Of a DNA stretch of 64,000 nucleotides, positions 43,915 through 53,615 are shown piece after piece. This stretch comes from ZC4RG20 sp963782445. GTDB lineage: Bacteria > Pseudomonadota > Gammaproteobacteria > Steroidobacterales > Rariloculaceae. Position 1 is the stretch's first letter. The number at the start of each line of letters is the position of its first letter. Under the pieces are notes generated by a model. It searched no databases. It saw nothing but the letters and a program-made list of their open reading frames with translations, and had not been told where the DNA came from. The stretch is taken from NCBI GenBank assembly GCA_963782445.1, contig CAWAJM010000001.1, positions 3,224,001-3,288,000 on the forward strand, read 5' to 3'. The position numbers and the translations under genes were made by a program.

Positions 43915-44361
43915 ATGCCCGTACCGAACGACCAAACGATGCCCGGCGCTAAAGGCCGCGCGACGGATCCCGAGCAGGACTCGGTGGAGCTCGCGAGACG
44001 GCTCGTCTATCTCGCCGCCGAGCGCACGCTCACATCGTGGGTCAGGACGGCCTTGTCGTTGATGGCGCTCGGTTTCGTCGTCGATCGCTTCGGGCTGATC
44101 CTGCAGATGCTGCATACGGGCCTGGAAACCAAGAACCCGAGCTCTCGGCTGCTGTCGACCTGGGCCGGTTCTCTGCTGATCGGCCTAGGCGCGGCAATGG
44201 CCCTCATGGCCGGAATACGTTATCTGCGCTTTGCGATCGCCTTTCATCGCGAAAGGCGTACCGGCGTGCGCCACGGCATCTACGTCGGCGCCGCGTTTTC
44301 GCTCGTGCTCGCGCTCGTGGGCATCGGCCTGGTCATCCTTCTGGCGGCGATCTTCAGGTAG
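43915..44361 (+). CDS. DUF202/YidH-family membrane protein
   Basis: A 148-aa protein with three hydrophobic helices. The YidH/DUF202 pattern is visible: LAAERTLTSWVRTALSLMAL then GFVVDRFGLIL before helix 1, with the remaining helices at LIGLGAAMALMAGIRYL and AFSLVLALVGIGLVILLAAI. The start is ATG 43915 or the in-frame ATG 43939; neither has a strong Shine-Dalgarno. It follows the quinoprotein gene by 40 bp and may be co-transcribed. No function is known for the family. Confidence 0.8.
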   Translation: MPVPNDQTMPGAKGRATDPEQDSVELARRLVYLAAERTLTSWVRTALSLMALGFVVDRFGLILQMLHTGLETKNPSSRLLSTWAGSLLIGLGAAMALMAGIRYLRFAIAFHRERRTGVRHGIYVGAAFSLVLALVGIGLVILLAAIFR

Positions 44362-44450
44362 CGCCCGCGACGGATGGCCGTGCCGCCGAATGAAGTTTGC
44401 CGGGCGGGCCGGTTACAATCGCTCTGCTCTTCGCAAGGGAACGATCCGCC

Positions 44451-45617
44451 ATGACCAGCGATTCCGAGAGCCGCCTCGTGGAGCGCGCCGCCGCGCTGGT
44501 GCCGATGCTGCGTGAGTCCGGGGCCGCGTCCGAACAGGCCCGACGCCTGCCTCCCGAGACGTTCGACGCCCTGAGCGAAGCGGGTGTCTTGCGCATGATG
44601 GCGCCCAAGCGCTACGGCGGGGACGAGGCAGACTTCATTACCCAGTGCAGGGTTCTCGCCGAGGTGGCCCGAGGCTGTCCGTCGGCTTCGTGGGTGGCCA
44701 CGATCATGAGCGCCATGTCCTGGGTTGCCGGGACTTTTCCCGACGCGGCTCAAGAAGAAGTGTTCGCGTCGGGAGATCCTCGAATCAACGGCGTCTTCTC
44801 GCCGACCGGCACGGCCGTGCGCCACAACGGCGGGTATCTCGTCAACGGCCGATGGGGATACAACACGGGCGGGCACGGCTCGCATTGGACCGTGGTCAAT
44901 GCCGTGCGGACCGACGACGACGGAGCCGCTACGCCGATGTGCGTTCTGCTCAGGAGCCGGGAGCTCCAACGCCTGGACGACTGGCATGCGAGCGGCATGG
45001 CGGCGACGGGGAGCAGCACGATACTGGCCGAAGACGTCTTCGTGCCCGCCCATCGCGCGCAGCCGATTCCCGAGATGGCCGAAGGGCGCTTCCCGCCGCG
45101 CCACAACGCCGACAACCCTTACTTCCGTTATCCACTCGCCGCGGTGCTTTCGGTCAATGGCGCGGGCACGCCCGTCGGAATCGCACGCGGCGCGCTCGAG
45201 CTCTACTTAGAGCGCTTGCCCGGACGCGGAATCACCTATACGACCTATACGAACAAATCCGAAGCCGCCGTCACCCATCTCCAGGTGGGCGAAGCCGCGC
45301 TCACGGCCGATTCCGCGGAGGCCCATATGCGCCTCGCCTGTGCACAGCTCGATGAGTATTTCGGCAAGCCATTGACGATACGCGACCGCGTCAAAGCGCG
45401 CGCCCATGTGAGCGCGGCGACCGGTCTCGCACGCGACGCCGTGGACGTCCTGTTCTACGGAAGCGGCGCATCGGCCATCCAGTCCCACGTGCCGATCCAG
45501 CGCTTCCAGCGCGACATTCAGGCACTCGCGAACCATGCCATCATGCACCCGCAGACCAGCGTCGAGATGTACGGCAGGGTGCTGTGCGGACTGGAGCCGA
45601 ATTCCTTGTTGGTCTAG
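44451..45617 (+). CDS. Acyl-CoA dehydrogenase-like flavin monooxygenase
   Basis: A 388-aa protein with the acyl-CoA dehydrogenase fold. N-terminal helices (RLPPETFDALSEAGVLRMMA), the middle beta-domain (YLVNGRWGYNTGGHGSHW) and the C-terminal helices ending in VPIQRFQRDIQALANHA are typical of the two-component flavin-dependent monooxygenase branch (HsaA/DszC-like), whose C-terminal arginine and H-N-H region bind reduced flavin. No flavin reductase gene is adjacent. The substrate is unknown; aromatics, steroids or thiophenes are possibilities for this branch. Confidence 0.8.
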   Translation: MTSDSESRLVERAAALVPMLRESGAASEQARRLPPETFDALSEAGVLRMMAPKRYGGDEADFITQCRVLAEVARGCPSASWVATIMSAMSWVAGTFPDAAQEEVFASGDPRINGVFSPTGTAVRHNGGYLVNGRWGYNTGGHGSHWTVVNAVRTDDDGAATPMCVLLRSRELQRLDDWHASGMAATGSSTILAEDVFVPAHRAQPIPEMAEGRFPPRHNADNPYFRYPLAAVLSVNGAGTPVGIARGALELYLERLPGRGITYTTYTNKSEAAVTHLQVGEAALTADSAEAHMRLACAQLDEYFGKPLTIRDRVKARAHVSAATGLARDAVDVLFYGSGASAIQSHVPIQRFQRDIQALANHAIMHPQTSVEMYGRVLCGLEPNSLLV

Positions 45618-45631
45618 GACACCGCGCTCCC

Positions 45632-46459
45632 TCAACGCTTCACGGCGCGGCCATAGACTTCGATCCGGCCGACGTTGACGAAGCCGCCCCAGCCGTGCCC
45701 GCTCCCGGGCATCAGATCCGCGAACCCGACCTCGTCGACCTTGCTCAAATCCGGGTGCGCCCAGCTTTGACCCACGGTCACGACGTGCTGGATGTCGAGC
45801 GGCAACCAGCGCACGGAGGACACGGCGAACTCCGACTCGAGAAACAACGAAGAGTTCGACGAATGGGCGCCTTCGGCATAGTCGCCGACGAACCAGCTCC
45901 CGTCCGCGAGCTTCACGACCGGCCTGACGACGTGAAAGCCCGAAACGCGCGTCACCCACCGAATCCGCGCGTGCCCGGTGAGATCGACGTAGCGCGTGCG
46001 ATCACGCAGCGTCACCGCAACCGGCGTTTGGCATACGCCCGTCCAGAGGTTGGGCGGGTCGGTCGCGGCGTCCGCGGCGCCCTTGGGCGGCGGCGAATCC
46101 TGGTTGAAGCCCGCGAGCTGCACGCAGGACGTGCTGCCCCAGTCCCCTTTGTCGCTGCGCGTCGGCGGCCGCTCGCGATACGCCGCCACGCTGGCGGCAT
46201 TCGGGTCGTAGATCCTGAGCTCGAGCGCCGGATTCGTCACGGCCGCCAACGTCACGCCGCCGGAAAGCCGGAAGTCCGGGGGCGCGTCCGGCGGAATCGC
46301 GCGCTGGCGCCACCGCTCGGCGAAAAACAGCGGCGGCAACCCGGGCCGCGCCTCGCTCGCTCCCGATCGCGGCTGCTGCGCCGAGGCTGAATTCGAGAGA
46401 ACCGCGAGGACGCCGACGGCGCAGAAACAAGCTAGACGCAAGATGTATCGAAGGGCCAC
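45632..46459 (-). CDS. Exported protein of unknown function
   Basis: A 275-aa protein with a signal peptide (cleavage near NSASA). The start is taken at GTG 46459: it lies 6 nt after a strong GAGGAG, whereas an ATG overlaps that Shine-Dalgarno with no spacing. The mature part is rich in beta strands (RIYDPNAASVAAYRERP, WVTRVSGFHVVRPVVKLA) with two Cys residues that could pair, and a Gly-rich SGHGWGGFVNVG near the end. It resembles ligand-binding or lectin-like secreted proteins, but I do not recognise a family. Convergent with the flavoprotein gene. Confidence 0.5.
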   Translation of the reverse strand: MALRYILRLACFCAVGVLAVLSNSASAQQPRSGASEARPGLPPLFFAERWRQRAIPPDAPPDFRLSGGVTLAAVTNPALELRIYDPNAASVAAYRERPPTRSDKGDWGSTSCVQLAGFNQDSPPPKGAADAATDPPNLWTGVCQTPVAVTLRDRTRYVDLTGHARIRWVTRVSGFHVVRPVVKLADGSWFVGDYAEGAHSSNSSLFLESEFAVSSVRWLPLDIQHVVTVGQSWAHPDLSKVDEVGFADLMPGSGHGWGGFVNVGRIEVYGRAVKR

Positions 46460-46498
46460 AAGCATCTCCTCGGGAAGGGTCAATCCGATCTCGGTGTT

Positions 46499-47389
46499 TC
46501 AGAGCGTGTCGCGCTCGTGCCGGCGCCGACTCTCTTCGAGCCGTTCCAGCTGCGGGTCCGGCGCATCGTCCGTGAACGCCGCCCGCATCTCCTCGAACGA
46601 ATCGAACACATCCTGTTTCACCTCGACGTGGGGGAAGATGTAGAAGGCATCTGCGCGAATGCCGCGCAGCACGCGCTCCGCCAGCACGCCGGGGGCCATG
46701 CCCATCGGCAGTATCCTTCGGAAGAGCTCGCCGCCGCGGCGGCGCACCTGCTCGGCGCTCTCGTCCAGGGTGCCGCGAAATCGCGCTTGGCGATGCTGCT
46801 CGCTTTCGAAGAGCCGCGTGCTCACGGTCCCCGGGCACACCACCGAGACGGCGATCCCGTGCCGCGCGACGTCGTGGCGCATAGCTTCGGACAGCCCGCG
46901 AATCGCGAATTTCGTGGCCGCGTAGGCGGCCGTCGCCGGGCCGGCACGAATGCCGGCTATGGAGGAGACGTTGACGATGTGCCCGCCTTCGCCGTGCGAC
47001 CTCATGTGCGGCAGCAACGTCAACACGCCGTTCACGGTCCCGCCGTAGTTGACGCTCGTGAGCCAGTCGAAGTCCTCGAACGTCGCATCGCCGATGTCGC
47101 GAATGACGTTGACGCCGGCGTTGTTGCACAGCAGATGGACGGCGCCGAACGCGCGCACCGCCTCCTCGGCCGCGGCCGCCCACGCGGCTCGGTCCGTCAC
47201 GTCCAACTCGACGAGCCGAAGCGAGCCGGCGAATGGCTCCAGCTCGGCCGCGGCCTCGTCCAGATGCGGCCGGCTCAGATCGCTCGCGACGACATTCATG
47301 CCGGCGCCCAGCAAGGCTTTCGTCAGCGCGAGGCCGATCCCCGCGCCGGCGCCCGTCACGAAAGCCGTCTTGCCGGCAAGTTCCCTCAT
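46499..47389 (-). CDS. Short-chain dehydrogenase/reductase (SDR)
   Basis: A 296-aa classical SDR, NAD(P)-dependent. Cofactor motif TGAGAGIG, adenine-binding D-x-x-D in VASDLSRPH/ELDVTD, NNAG motif, active-site Ser in NVSSIAG, and the Tyr-x-x-x-Lys catalytic pair (YAATK). A long C-terminal extension (about 240-296) is Arg/Glu-rich. Likely oxidises or reduces a hydroxyl/keto group; the substrate is not clear. It lies 34 bp downstream of a double SnoaL-like gene on the same strand. Confidence 0.9.
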   Translation of the reverse strand: MRELAGKTAFVTGAGAGIGLALTKALLGAGMNVVASDLSRPHLDEAAAELEPFAGSLRLVELDVTDRAAWAAAAEEAVRAFGAVHLLCNNAGVNVIRDIGDATFEDFDWLTSVNYGGTVNGVLTLLPHMRSHGEGGHIVNVSSIAGIRAGPATAAYAATKFAIRGLSEAMRHDVARHGIAVSVVCPGTVSTRLFESEQHRQARFRGTLDESAEQVRRRGGELFRRILPMGMAPGVLAERVLRGIRADAFYIFPHVEVKQDVFDSFEEMRAAFTDDAPDPQLERLEESRRRHERDTL

Positions 47390-47423
47390 GGGGCAGCGCG
47401 TCGCGTGCGGCCGGCCAAAGGAA

Positions 47424-48329
47424 TCAATGCACCCGCGCCGCGCGCCGCGGCGGATTCTTCTGCGCCGCGTCCCAGTGCTCCTGGACCCTGCCGTCCTCGA
47501 CCCGCAGCAGATCGAACCAGTATGCGGGGTAAACCGTGTTCGGGCGGTCCGGGTCCCGGTGCAGTTGCTTGACGAGGTAAAACACGTAGGGACCGCTCGC
47601 GATGATCAGTGTGGGTTTGTTCTTCCACTTGCCGGTGAGCGGCTGCGGCTTCGCGAACCGTCCGAAGAAATCCACGAACGCGGCCCGGCCCGTCGGCACG
47701 TTGGGATTGTGCTGAATGTAGGTCGGCGCCATGACCTTCTGGGCGAGCTCGAGATGCCCGTATTGCAGGATGTCGCGCATCTCGACGTTCGCGATCTCCA
47801 TGTTCTTGCGTTCCTGCTCCGAGAAGTCGAACTTCACGGCGTCGTAGTCCGTGCCCGCCGGCGCCGCGCCGCGCCGCCCGCCCGGCTGCTTCAAGGCGTA
47901 GTCCCAATGCTCCTGGACCTTGCCGTTCTCGATGCGCAGGAGATCGAACGTGTTGTAGTCGTAGGTCTTGGACGGATCGGTCGGGTCCTTCGCTTGGCGT
48001 TCCCAGACGAGCACCACGAAGTCGCCCTTCGCGAACTGCACGACCGGGGGATTCGCGAGCTTTGCCGGAATCGGATTCACGGGCGGTCCGAGCCTTTGGA
48101 AGAACGATACGAAACCCCGGCGGCCGGTCGGCACGTTGATGTTGTGCTGGATGTAGTCCTCGTCCTGAAACTTCGGTGTGAGGTCGAGGTGACGGCCCTG
48201 AATGCAGTCGCGCCACCACTCGAGTACCATTTTGAGGTTCGCCTGCTCTTGCCCCGTCATGGATTGCGCGCCGGCTGCGGGCGGCAGCGCAAGTGCGAGA
48301 AGCAGCAAAGCGATTGTCAGGTTCTTCAT
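47424..48329 (-). CDS. Exported protein with two SnoaL-like domains
   Basis: A 301-aa exported protein: signal peptide (LLLLALALPPAAGAQ) and two repeats of the SnoaL/NTF2-like fold. Repeat 1 has PKFQDEDYIQHNINVPTGRR and repeat 2 KVMAPTYIQHNPNVPTGRAA; each is followed by a helix and a strand with RIENGKVQEHWDYALK or RVEDGRVQEHWDAAQK. The duplication is obvious at sequence level. These folds bind small substrates or act as isomerases/lactonizing enzymes; no catalytic residue can be assigned. The ATG at 48329 follows GTTGTTGTGAT and has no strong ribosome site. Confidence 0.75.
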   Translation of the reverse strand: MKNLTIALLLLALALPPAAGAQSMTGQEQANLKMVLEWWRDCIQGRHLDLTPKFQDEDYIQHNINVPTGRRGFVSFFQRLGPPVNPIPAKLANPPVVQFAKGDFVVLVWERQAKDPTDPSKTYDYNTFDLLRIENGKVQEHWDYALKQPGGRRGAAPAGTDYDAVKFDFSEQERKNMEIANVEMRDILQYGHLELAQKVMAPTYIQHNPNVPTGRAAFVDFFGRFAKPQPLTGKWKNKPTLIIASGPYVFYLVKQLHRDPDRPNTVYPAYWFDLLRVEDGRVQEHWDAAQKNPPRRAARVH

Positions 48330-48556
48330 GTTCGCCCCCGTCGTTGTTGTGATTCGGACTATACGACACCCGGGACGGTACGCATATTCGTGTGGCATAT
48401 ATCGCCTGTCCCCAGGTCGGCCGGCTCGGATCGGAAGGACGGCGGGGTTCGGCCGGCGCCTCCCATTTCACCGTGAACCGCTCGACTTCACTCCCATGGC
48501 TCGGGCGTGTGCGTCTAACTTGGCTGGCACGACATCGACAACCGAGGAGGATGATC

Positions 48557-49132
48557 ATGAACGCAAAGACTGGCGCACTGACTCTGGGGCTGATACTGAC
48601 GGTGACGACTTCGCTTGCGTTTGCGGACGGCGACCGGGACGAACATCACGACCGCGGGGGCCATCACTTCCCGCCGGTGGGGCTGGTGAAGACGGTCCTG
48701 GACTATGTCGCTCCGTTCGAGAGCTTCAGCTATGCAACGCAGAGCATGGGCTATGTGCAAGGCACCGGTTGCGTCAGCGGGCCCAACGGAGGGGCTATGG
48801 GCGTCCACTACGTCAACGTGGCACTGCTCACCGACGACGAAATCGATCCGACGAAACCGGAGATCCTGGTCTACGAGCCGACGCCCTCGGGCAGCATGCG
48901 GCTCGTCGCGGCCGAATACGTGGTGTTCAAGGAGGCCTGGGAAGCCAAACACGGCGTGGGCAACGTTCCGTACATCGAAGGCCAGCACATGATGTTCACC
49001 ACGGCACCCAACCGCTACGCTCTGCCGGACCACTACGAGCTGCATGTCTGGGCGTTCAAGGACAATCCGGCCGGCATGTTCGCCCCGTGGAACCCCAAGG
49101 TGACCTGCGAGTACTACGCCCCCGAGCAATAG
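48557..49132 (+). CDS. Exported protein of unknown function
   Basis: A 191-aa protein with a signal peptide (ALTLGLILTVTTSLAFADG). The mature region begins with Asp/His-rich DRDEHHDRGGHHF, then a compact domain (KTVLDYVAPFESFSYAT, PEILVYEPTPSGSMRLVA) and ends in a Pro/Tyr-rich VTCEYYAPEQ. The His-rich start could bind metal. I used the ATG at 48557, spaced 6 nt from AGGAGG; an ATG at 48551 abuts the Shine-Dalgarno. Family unknown. Confidence 0.5.
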   Translation: MNAKTGALTLGLILTVTTSLAFADGDRDEHHDRGGHHFPPVGLVKTVLDYVAPFESFSYATQSMGYVQGTGCVSGPNGGAMGVHYVNVALLTDDEIDPTKPEILVYEPTPSGSMRLVAAEYVVFKEAWEAKHGVGNVPYIEGQHMMFTTAPNRYALPDHYELHVWAFKDNPAGMFAPWNPKVTCEYYAPEQ

Positions 49133-49292
49133 TGCCCGACGCGCCGGGCGATGTCCTGCGCCGAGGCGGCGGTACGGACATCGCCCGGCCATTTGGGCCG
49201 ACACGTGGGCCTGCACCGCGTTTTGCGGGGGACCGGCGTGATCGGTGTACACTCTCCGTGATGCGTGAACGCGCCCACCGCAGGAGATTCCG

Positions 49293-49592
49293 ATGCCGCA
49301 TTTCGTGATCGAAAGAGAGATCCCGGGCGCCGGCCAGATGAGTCGCGAAGCACTTCAGGCCGCGATCAACAACAGCCTGGAGACGCTCGAGGATCTGGGA
49401 CCGGACATCCAGTGGCTGCACAGCTTCGTCACCGACGACAAGGTCTACTGCGTGTACTTTGCCCCGGACGAGACGCTGATCCGCGCGCATGCGCGCCAGG
49501 CCGGCATGCCGGCCGACCGGGTCTCGGCCGTGCGAAGCATGCTAAGAGAAGACGGCGTTCACGTGCCCGAAGAGCTGCTCGCCGACGATTGA
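49293..49592 (+). CDS. DUF4242 protein
   Basis: A 99-aa small protein: MPHFVIEREIPGAGQMSREA then LEDLGPDIQWLHSFVTDDKV and CVYFAPDETLIRAHARQAG, a ferredoxin-like (dimeric alpha/beta barrel) pattern of the DUF4242 family, some members of which bind nickel. His3 and other residues could be ligands, but this is inference. It is convergent with the large winged-helix/STAND gene, 2 bp apart. Confidence 0.75.
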   Translation: MPHFVIEREIPGAGQMSREALQAAINNSLETLEDLGPDIQWLHSFVTDDKVYCVYFAPDETLIRAHARQAGMPADRVSAVRSMLREDGVHVPEELLADD

Positions 49593-49594
49593 TT

Positions 49595-52228
49595 TCACGC
49601 CTCGGCCGGGCCGGCGAGCGCCTCGATCGCTGCGGCGACGTCGGCCGGCGTCATCTTCGCTCCGGCGCGCAGCAGCCTCTGCACCGTCGTTTCCTCGATC
49701 TGTTTCAGCGCCTGCTGCATCACTTCATGCGCAACGGTCTTGTTCTCGTCGGGCCGCGCGGCGAAGCCGAGCGCAGCGCGCCACGCAGCCGCCGCCTCGA
49801 GCAGCTGCACGGACAGCGCCGGCTCACCTGTCTTCAATGCATAGCTCGCGAGACTCGTAGCGACCGTCGCCATGCCGCGCCGATGATCCAGTGCCTCGAA
49901 CTCCGCCAGCGCCTCCAGCAGCAGCGGCCGTGCCTGCTGCGGGCGACCGATGTCGAGCGCCAAGCGACCGCGATCGGCTTGAGTCCGAGCCAAACCCCAG
50001 CCGTCCCCGAGGTGGCGAAACTCGGCCTCGGCTCCGGCATAGCGTACCGCTGCTTCGTCGTAGCGGCCCTCGGCACGTGCCACGTCGCCTAGATGGTTCA
50101 GGCACCACGCTGCGGCCGATGGATCTCGTTGCTCCATGAACAGATCGCGGGCTTCGTTCAACAGGCCATGCGCGGCGCGCGCGTTGCCGAGCCTCAGTTC
50201 GCTGGCGGCCAGATTGCTCAGCGCAGCCGCGATTTGGCTGGTTTCGCCGAGCCGGCGGCATAGCACGAGGACCTGCTCGAAGTAGCCCCGCGCACCGCGC
50301 TCGTCACCAAGAAAGCGCGCAGTTAGAGCCAGCGCGCTGAGCACCATCGTCTCGCCCTTGTGATCGCCGAGACGCCGGTATAATGCCAGCAGTGCTTCGA
50401 ACTGCTCGCGCCCCCCGACGTGATCGCCGTGCATTGCCTTCACGGTCGCGAGATAGGTAGCGACCTTGGCCCACAGCAGCGTATCGGGTTCTCGGGGTAC
50501 GGTGTCCACGATGCGTTGCAGCAACCGTCGGCACTCGATGAGCCTTTCGCGCCGCTCCATATAGCCGAACAGCGCCTGTCCCAATCGCAGGCACCAACGG
50601 CTCGGTCCATTCGTCAGCAAATGTTCGAGCGCCAGGCGGAGATTGTCCTGTTCCGCATCCAGACGGGCCAGCCAGGCATTCCGCGCGTCCACCTCCATGG
50701 CGCTGACGCCCTCTTCCGCCAGCACGAGGCAGTAGGCCGCGTGCGCCTTACGCACGATGTCGCGCTCCCCGCTCGCCGAAAGCCGTTCCAGGCCATAGGC
50801 ACGCAGCGTCTCCAGCATGAAATAGCGCGGCTCGTCGTCGGCCGCACGGAAGTAGACGAGGCCCATCGCAAGCAGCCTGTTTAGGCTTGGCATCAGGTCG
50901 TTCCCGAGGTCGCCGCGGGTATCGGCCACGGCCTCGGCGGCCTCGAGCGTGAAACCGCCGGCAAATACGGCCAAACGACGCAACAGACAGCGCGCCGTAT
51001 CGTCCAGCAGCTCGTAGCTCGAGTCGATCGTGCGGCGCAGCGTGCGCTGCCTCGCGGGGGCATCGCGCGCCGGGTTTTCCGGCAAGTCGAGATGCCCCGT
51101 GAAGCGCTCGAGCATCTGCCGCGGGCTCAGCACTCCGGCCTGCGCCGCGACCAGCTCGATCGCCAGCGGGAGACCATCCAGACGCACGCAGAGTTCCGCG
51201 AGTGCGCCCATATCGTTCGTGAGGTCGGCCCGCGGGTTCGCGGCCGCCGCGCGGCTCAGAAACAATTGCACGGACGGCACGCCCGCCAACTCATTCGCGT
51301 CTTGCGACCGGTCGCGCTCCGGTATCGCCAGGGGGGGCAACGGGAACTCGTGCTCGCCGTAAAGGCGCAGCGGCATGCGGCTCGTCACGAGAAAATTGAG
51401 CCCCGCGTCGGCATCGAGCAAGGTACCGAGGACGTCACCCCCGTCGAGCACGCCTTCCATGTTGTCGAGTACGAGCAATATCGGGTCCGTCAGCCGGTTG
51501 CGGATGCGCTCCGCGATCGCGTCGGGGAGCGGCCGGCCCTCGGTACGCCGCACGTTGAACACATTGGCCAGCAGCTCCACGAGCACGTCGCGCTGGGTCA
51601 CCGACGTGAGGTCGAGAAACAGCACGCCGCCGGGATAGGCCCCGCAAGCCGCGTCGGCGACGGCCAGCGCCAGCCGGGTCTTACCGGAGCCCCCGACGCC
51701 CGTGATCGACAACATGCGCACGCTGGCGTCCTTGAGCCGGCAGACGACCTGGTCCAGCTCGTCGTCTCGGCCGATCAACGGCGTGCGCGGGACGGGTAGC
51801 GGTGCGACACCCAATGCCGCGTCGCCCCGGGCCGTTGCCTGCGCCGCGTGGTCGAGCGAGGCGCCCGCGCCCGCCCGCTTCAGCGACGCCCGTATGCCGT
51901 ACTGCCCCTTGGGCACGTCCAGCTGCACGGCATCGTGCTTCCCTTCGTTCTCGTAGTAGCCCGCAAGGGCTTGGCGCAGACGCCTGGCCTGAACCCGCAC
52001 AATGGTATCCAGGCGCGGGTCGAAATCGTCGGGGCGGTCGAACACCTCCAAGCCGACGGCGTACTCCTTGAGCGGCGGAGCGCCCGAGCTCAGCGAATGC
52101 TCGACGAGATGCGCGAGCATTCGGCTCAGGACGGGCGAATTGGCGAAGGGTCGGCGCGCAAGCATGCGCTCCAACTGTCGGCGAATCGCCGACCGTCCCG
52201 GCCCGTCGGTCAGCCCGTCCTCGCTCAT
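49595..52228 (-). CDS. Winged-helix-like / NB-ARC (STAND) / TPR regulator
   Basis: An 877-aa regulator. N-terminal about 10-110 is the domain with FANSPVLSRMLAHLVEHSLS, PLKEYAVGLEVFDRP and PRLDTIVRVQARRLRQAL, common at the front of adenylate cyclase-like and TPR proteins. A STAND ATPase follows: Walker A GVGGSGKT near 178, Walker B ILLVLDNMEGV near 250. The C-terminal half is TPR superhelix with SRMPLRLYGEHEFPL at its entrance (STAND-type WHS) and repeats such as GRYDEAAVRYAGAEAEF. Likely a nucleotide-switch regulator without a classic HTH; the N-terminal domain may bind DNA or a ligand. Confidence 0.82.
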   Translation of the reverse strand: MSEDGLTDGPGRSAIRRQLERMLARRPFANSPVLSRMLAHLVEHSLSSGAPPLKEYAVGLEVFDRPDDFDPRLDTIVRVQARRLRQALAGYYENEGKHDAVQLDVPKGQYGIRASLKRAGAGASLDHAAQATARGDAALGVAPLPVPRTPLIGRDDELDQVVCRLKDASVRMLSITGVGGSGKTRLALAVADAACGAYPGGVLFLDLTSVTQRDVLVELLANVFNVRRTEGRPLPDAIAERIRNRLTDPILLVLDNMEGVLDGGDVLGTLLDADAGLNFLVTSRMPLRLYGEHEFPLPPLAIPERDRSQDANELAGVPSVQLFLSRAAAANPRADLTNDMGALAELCVRLDGLPLAIELVAAQAGVLSPRQMLERFTGHLDLPENPARDAPARQRTLRRTIDSSYELLDDTARCLLRRLAVFAGGFTLEAAEAVADTRGDLGNDLMPSLNRLLAMGLVYFRAADDEPRYFMLETLRAYGLERLSASGERDIVRKAHAAYCLVLAEEGVSAMEVDARNAWLARLDAEQDNLRLALEHLLTNGPSRWCLRLGQALFGYMERRERLIECRRLLQRIVDTVPREPDTLLWAKVATYLATVKAMHGDHVGGREQFEALLALYRRLGDHKGETMVLSALALTARFLGDERGARGYFEQVLVLCRRLGETSQIAAALSNLAASELRLGNARAAHGLLNEARDLFMEQRDPSAAAWCLNHLGDVARAEGRYDEAAVRYAGAEAEFRHLGDGWGLARTQADRGRLALDIGRPQQARPLLLEALAEFEALDHRRGMATVATSLASYALKTGEPALSVQLLEAAAAWRAALGFAARPDENKTVAHEVMQQALKQIEETTVQRLLRAGAKMTPADVAAAIEALAGPAEA

Positions 52229-52414
52229 GGCGTCATCCCCCGCCTCGGCGGGATCTATCGTAGCGCAGCGGGCTCGACGATGCCCATTTAGAGAAGCGCG
52301 CTGCTAAGCTGGACCAGCCGTCCTGCCGATCGCTTCGGCCGCGGCTCGGGCCAGCCTGCCGCAGGAACGGCGATAGGCGAGCCGTCAACGTCCATCGGAC
52401 CGGATGTGAGAAGC

Positions 52415-53615
52415 ATGCGTTCTGTGAGGCTATCGGGCCGCCTGCACTTCCTGGACGCGCTGCGCGGACTGGCGGCGCTTGCGGTCATGGTCTTTCATTT
52501 CTTCGCGCGAGGCGTCTCGCCGATCCACGCCGAGCTCGCCGCGAGTCTGCCTGCCGGCATCGCGCCGATTCTCGCGCACATGTTCACGGGCGTGGACGTT
52601 TTCTTCGTTCTCAGCGGATTCGTGGTCGCGTTCTCGATGGACGGCCGAACCGCCGATCTGCGCTATGCCGGCAACTACATCCTCCGGCGCAGCCTGCGGC
52701 TGGATCCGCCTTATTGGGTGGCGGCCGGGCTGATGCTCGGCTATCTCGTCTTGACCTGGCCCGCGAAATGGCACGATTTCTACCTGGAGTACGGCAGCTT
52801 TGCGGGCGTGCTCGCCAACCTGTTCTATGCGCAGAATCTGTCTTTTGTCCATCCCGCGAGGTCGATTCTGGACGTTCTCGTGGACGCTGTGTCTCGAAGT
52901 GCAGTTCTACCTGACTTTTCTCTTCATACTCGTGTTCGGGCATCACGTCGGCCTGCTGCCGGGGCCCCGCCGCGCGGCGCTGCGCCGGACCGTCGTGACC
53001 GTGGCCGTGGCAGCCGTCGGCGTTTGGTCCCTCATCCATTCGGTCCGGCAGCCGAGCAGCGACTTCGCAGGCTGGTCCTGGACCTTTTTCCTCGGTGTGG
53101 CCGTCTATGCCGGGCTGACGCGCGGGATCCCGGCGGCCGCCGTCGTGGCGCCGCTCGCCGTCTTGGCGGCATGGTTCGCTGCCCTGAGAAACCTAGACGG
53201 CCTGGTATCGATCGCGACGGCCGCCGCGATTTACGCCGCAGGCGCGAGCGGCCGCCTGTCGACGCTGCTGGCGCGACGGCCGTTGCTTTACCTCGGCAGA
53301 ATCAGCTACAGCCTTTACCTTTTACACATGGTGCTCGGGATGAACCTGCTCTTCTTGCTTGCGCCGACGAGACTGGGCGGCATCGCGGGCGGATGGTTCG
53401 CTCTGGGGCTCGCGATCGCGATTTCGCTCTGCGGCGCGGACCTGCTGCACCGCATCGTCGAAGCGCCATCGAACCGCTTGAGCCGACGGCTCAAGCAATC
53501 CGCACGCCCCAGGGAGTTACCAAGGGCGCCGGTGGAGCCGCTGGCCGGCACGGATCTTACCGCCGTCGCCCTAGCGGTCGAGCCGCCGCGCCCGGAGGGG
53601 CCGGCCGCAGATTGA
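52415..53615 (+). pseudogene. Acyltransferase 3 family protein, split by a single-base frameshift
   Basis: Read across the shift, a roughly 400-aa membrane acyltransferase (OafA/NolX type). First frame: RLHFLDALRGLAALAVMVFH (catalytic His region) to RSILDV; the second frame resumes with SWTLCLEVQFYLTFLFIL and continues through helices to the end (RPLLYLGRISYSLYLLHMV). One extra C near 52877 accounts for it. Both parts are well conserved, so this is either recent inactivation or a sequencing/assembly error. It is divergent from the STAND gene upstream; a palindromic GCGACCGGTCGC follows its stop. Confidence 0.8.
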
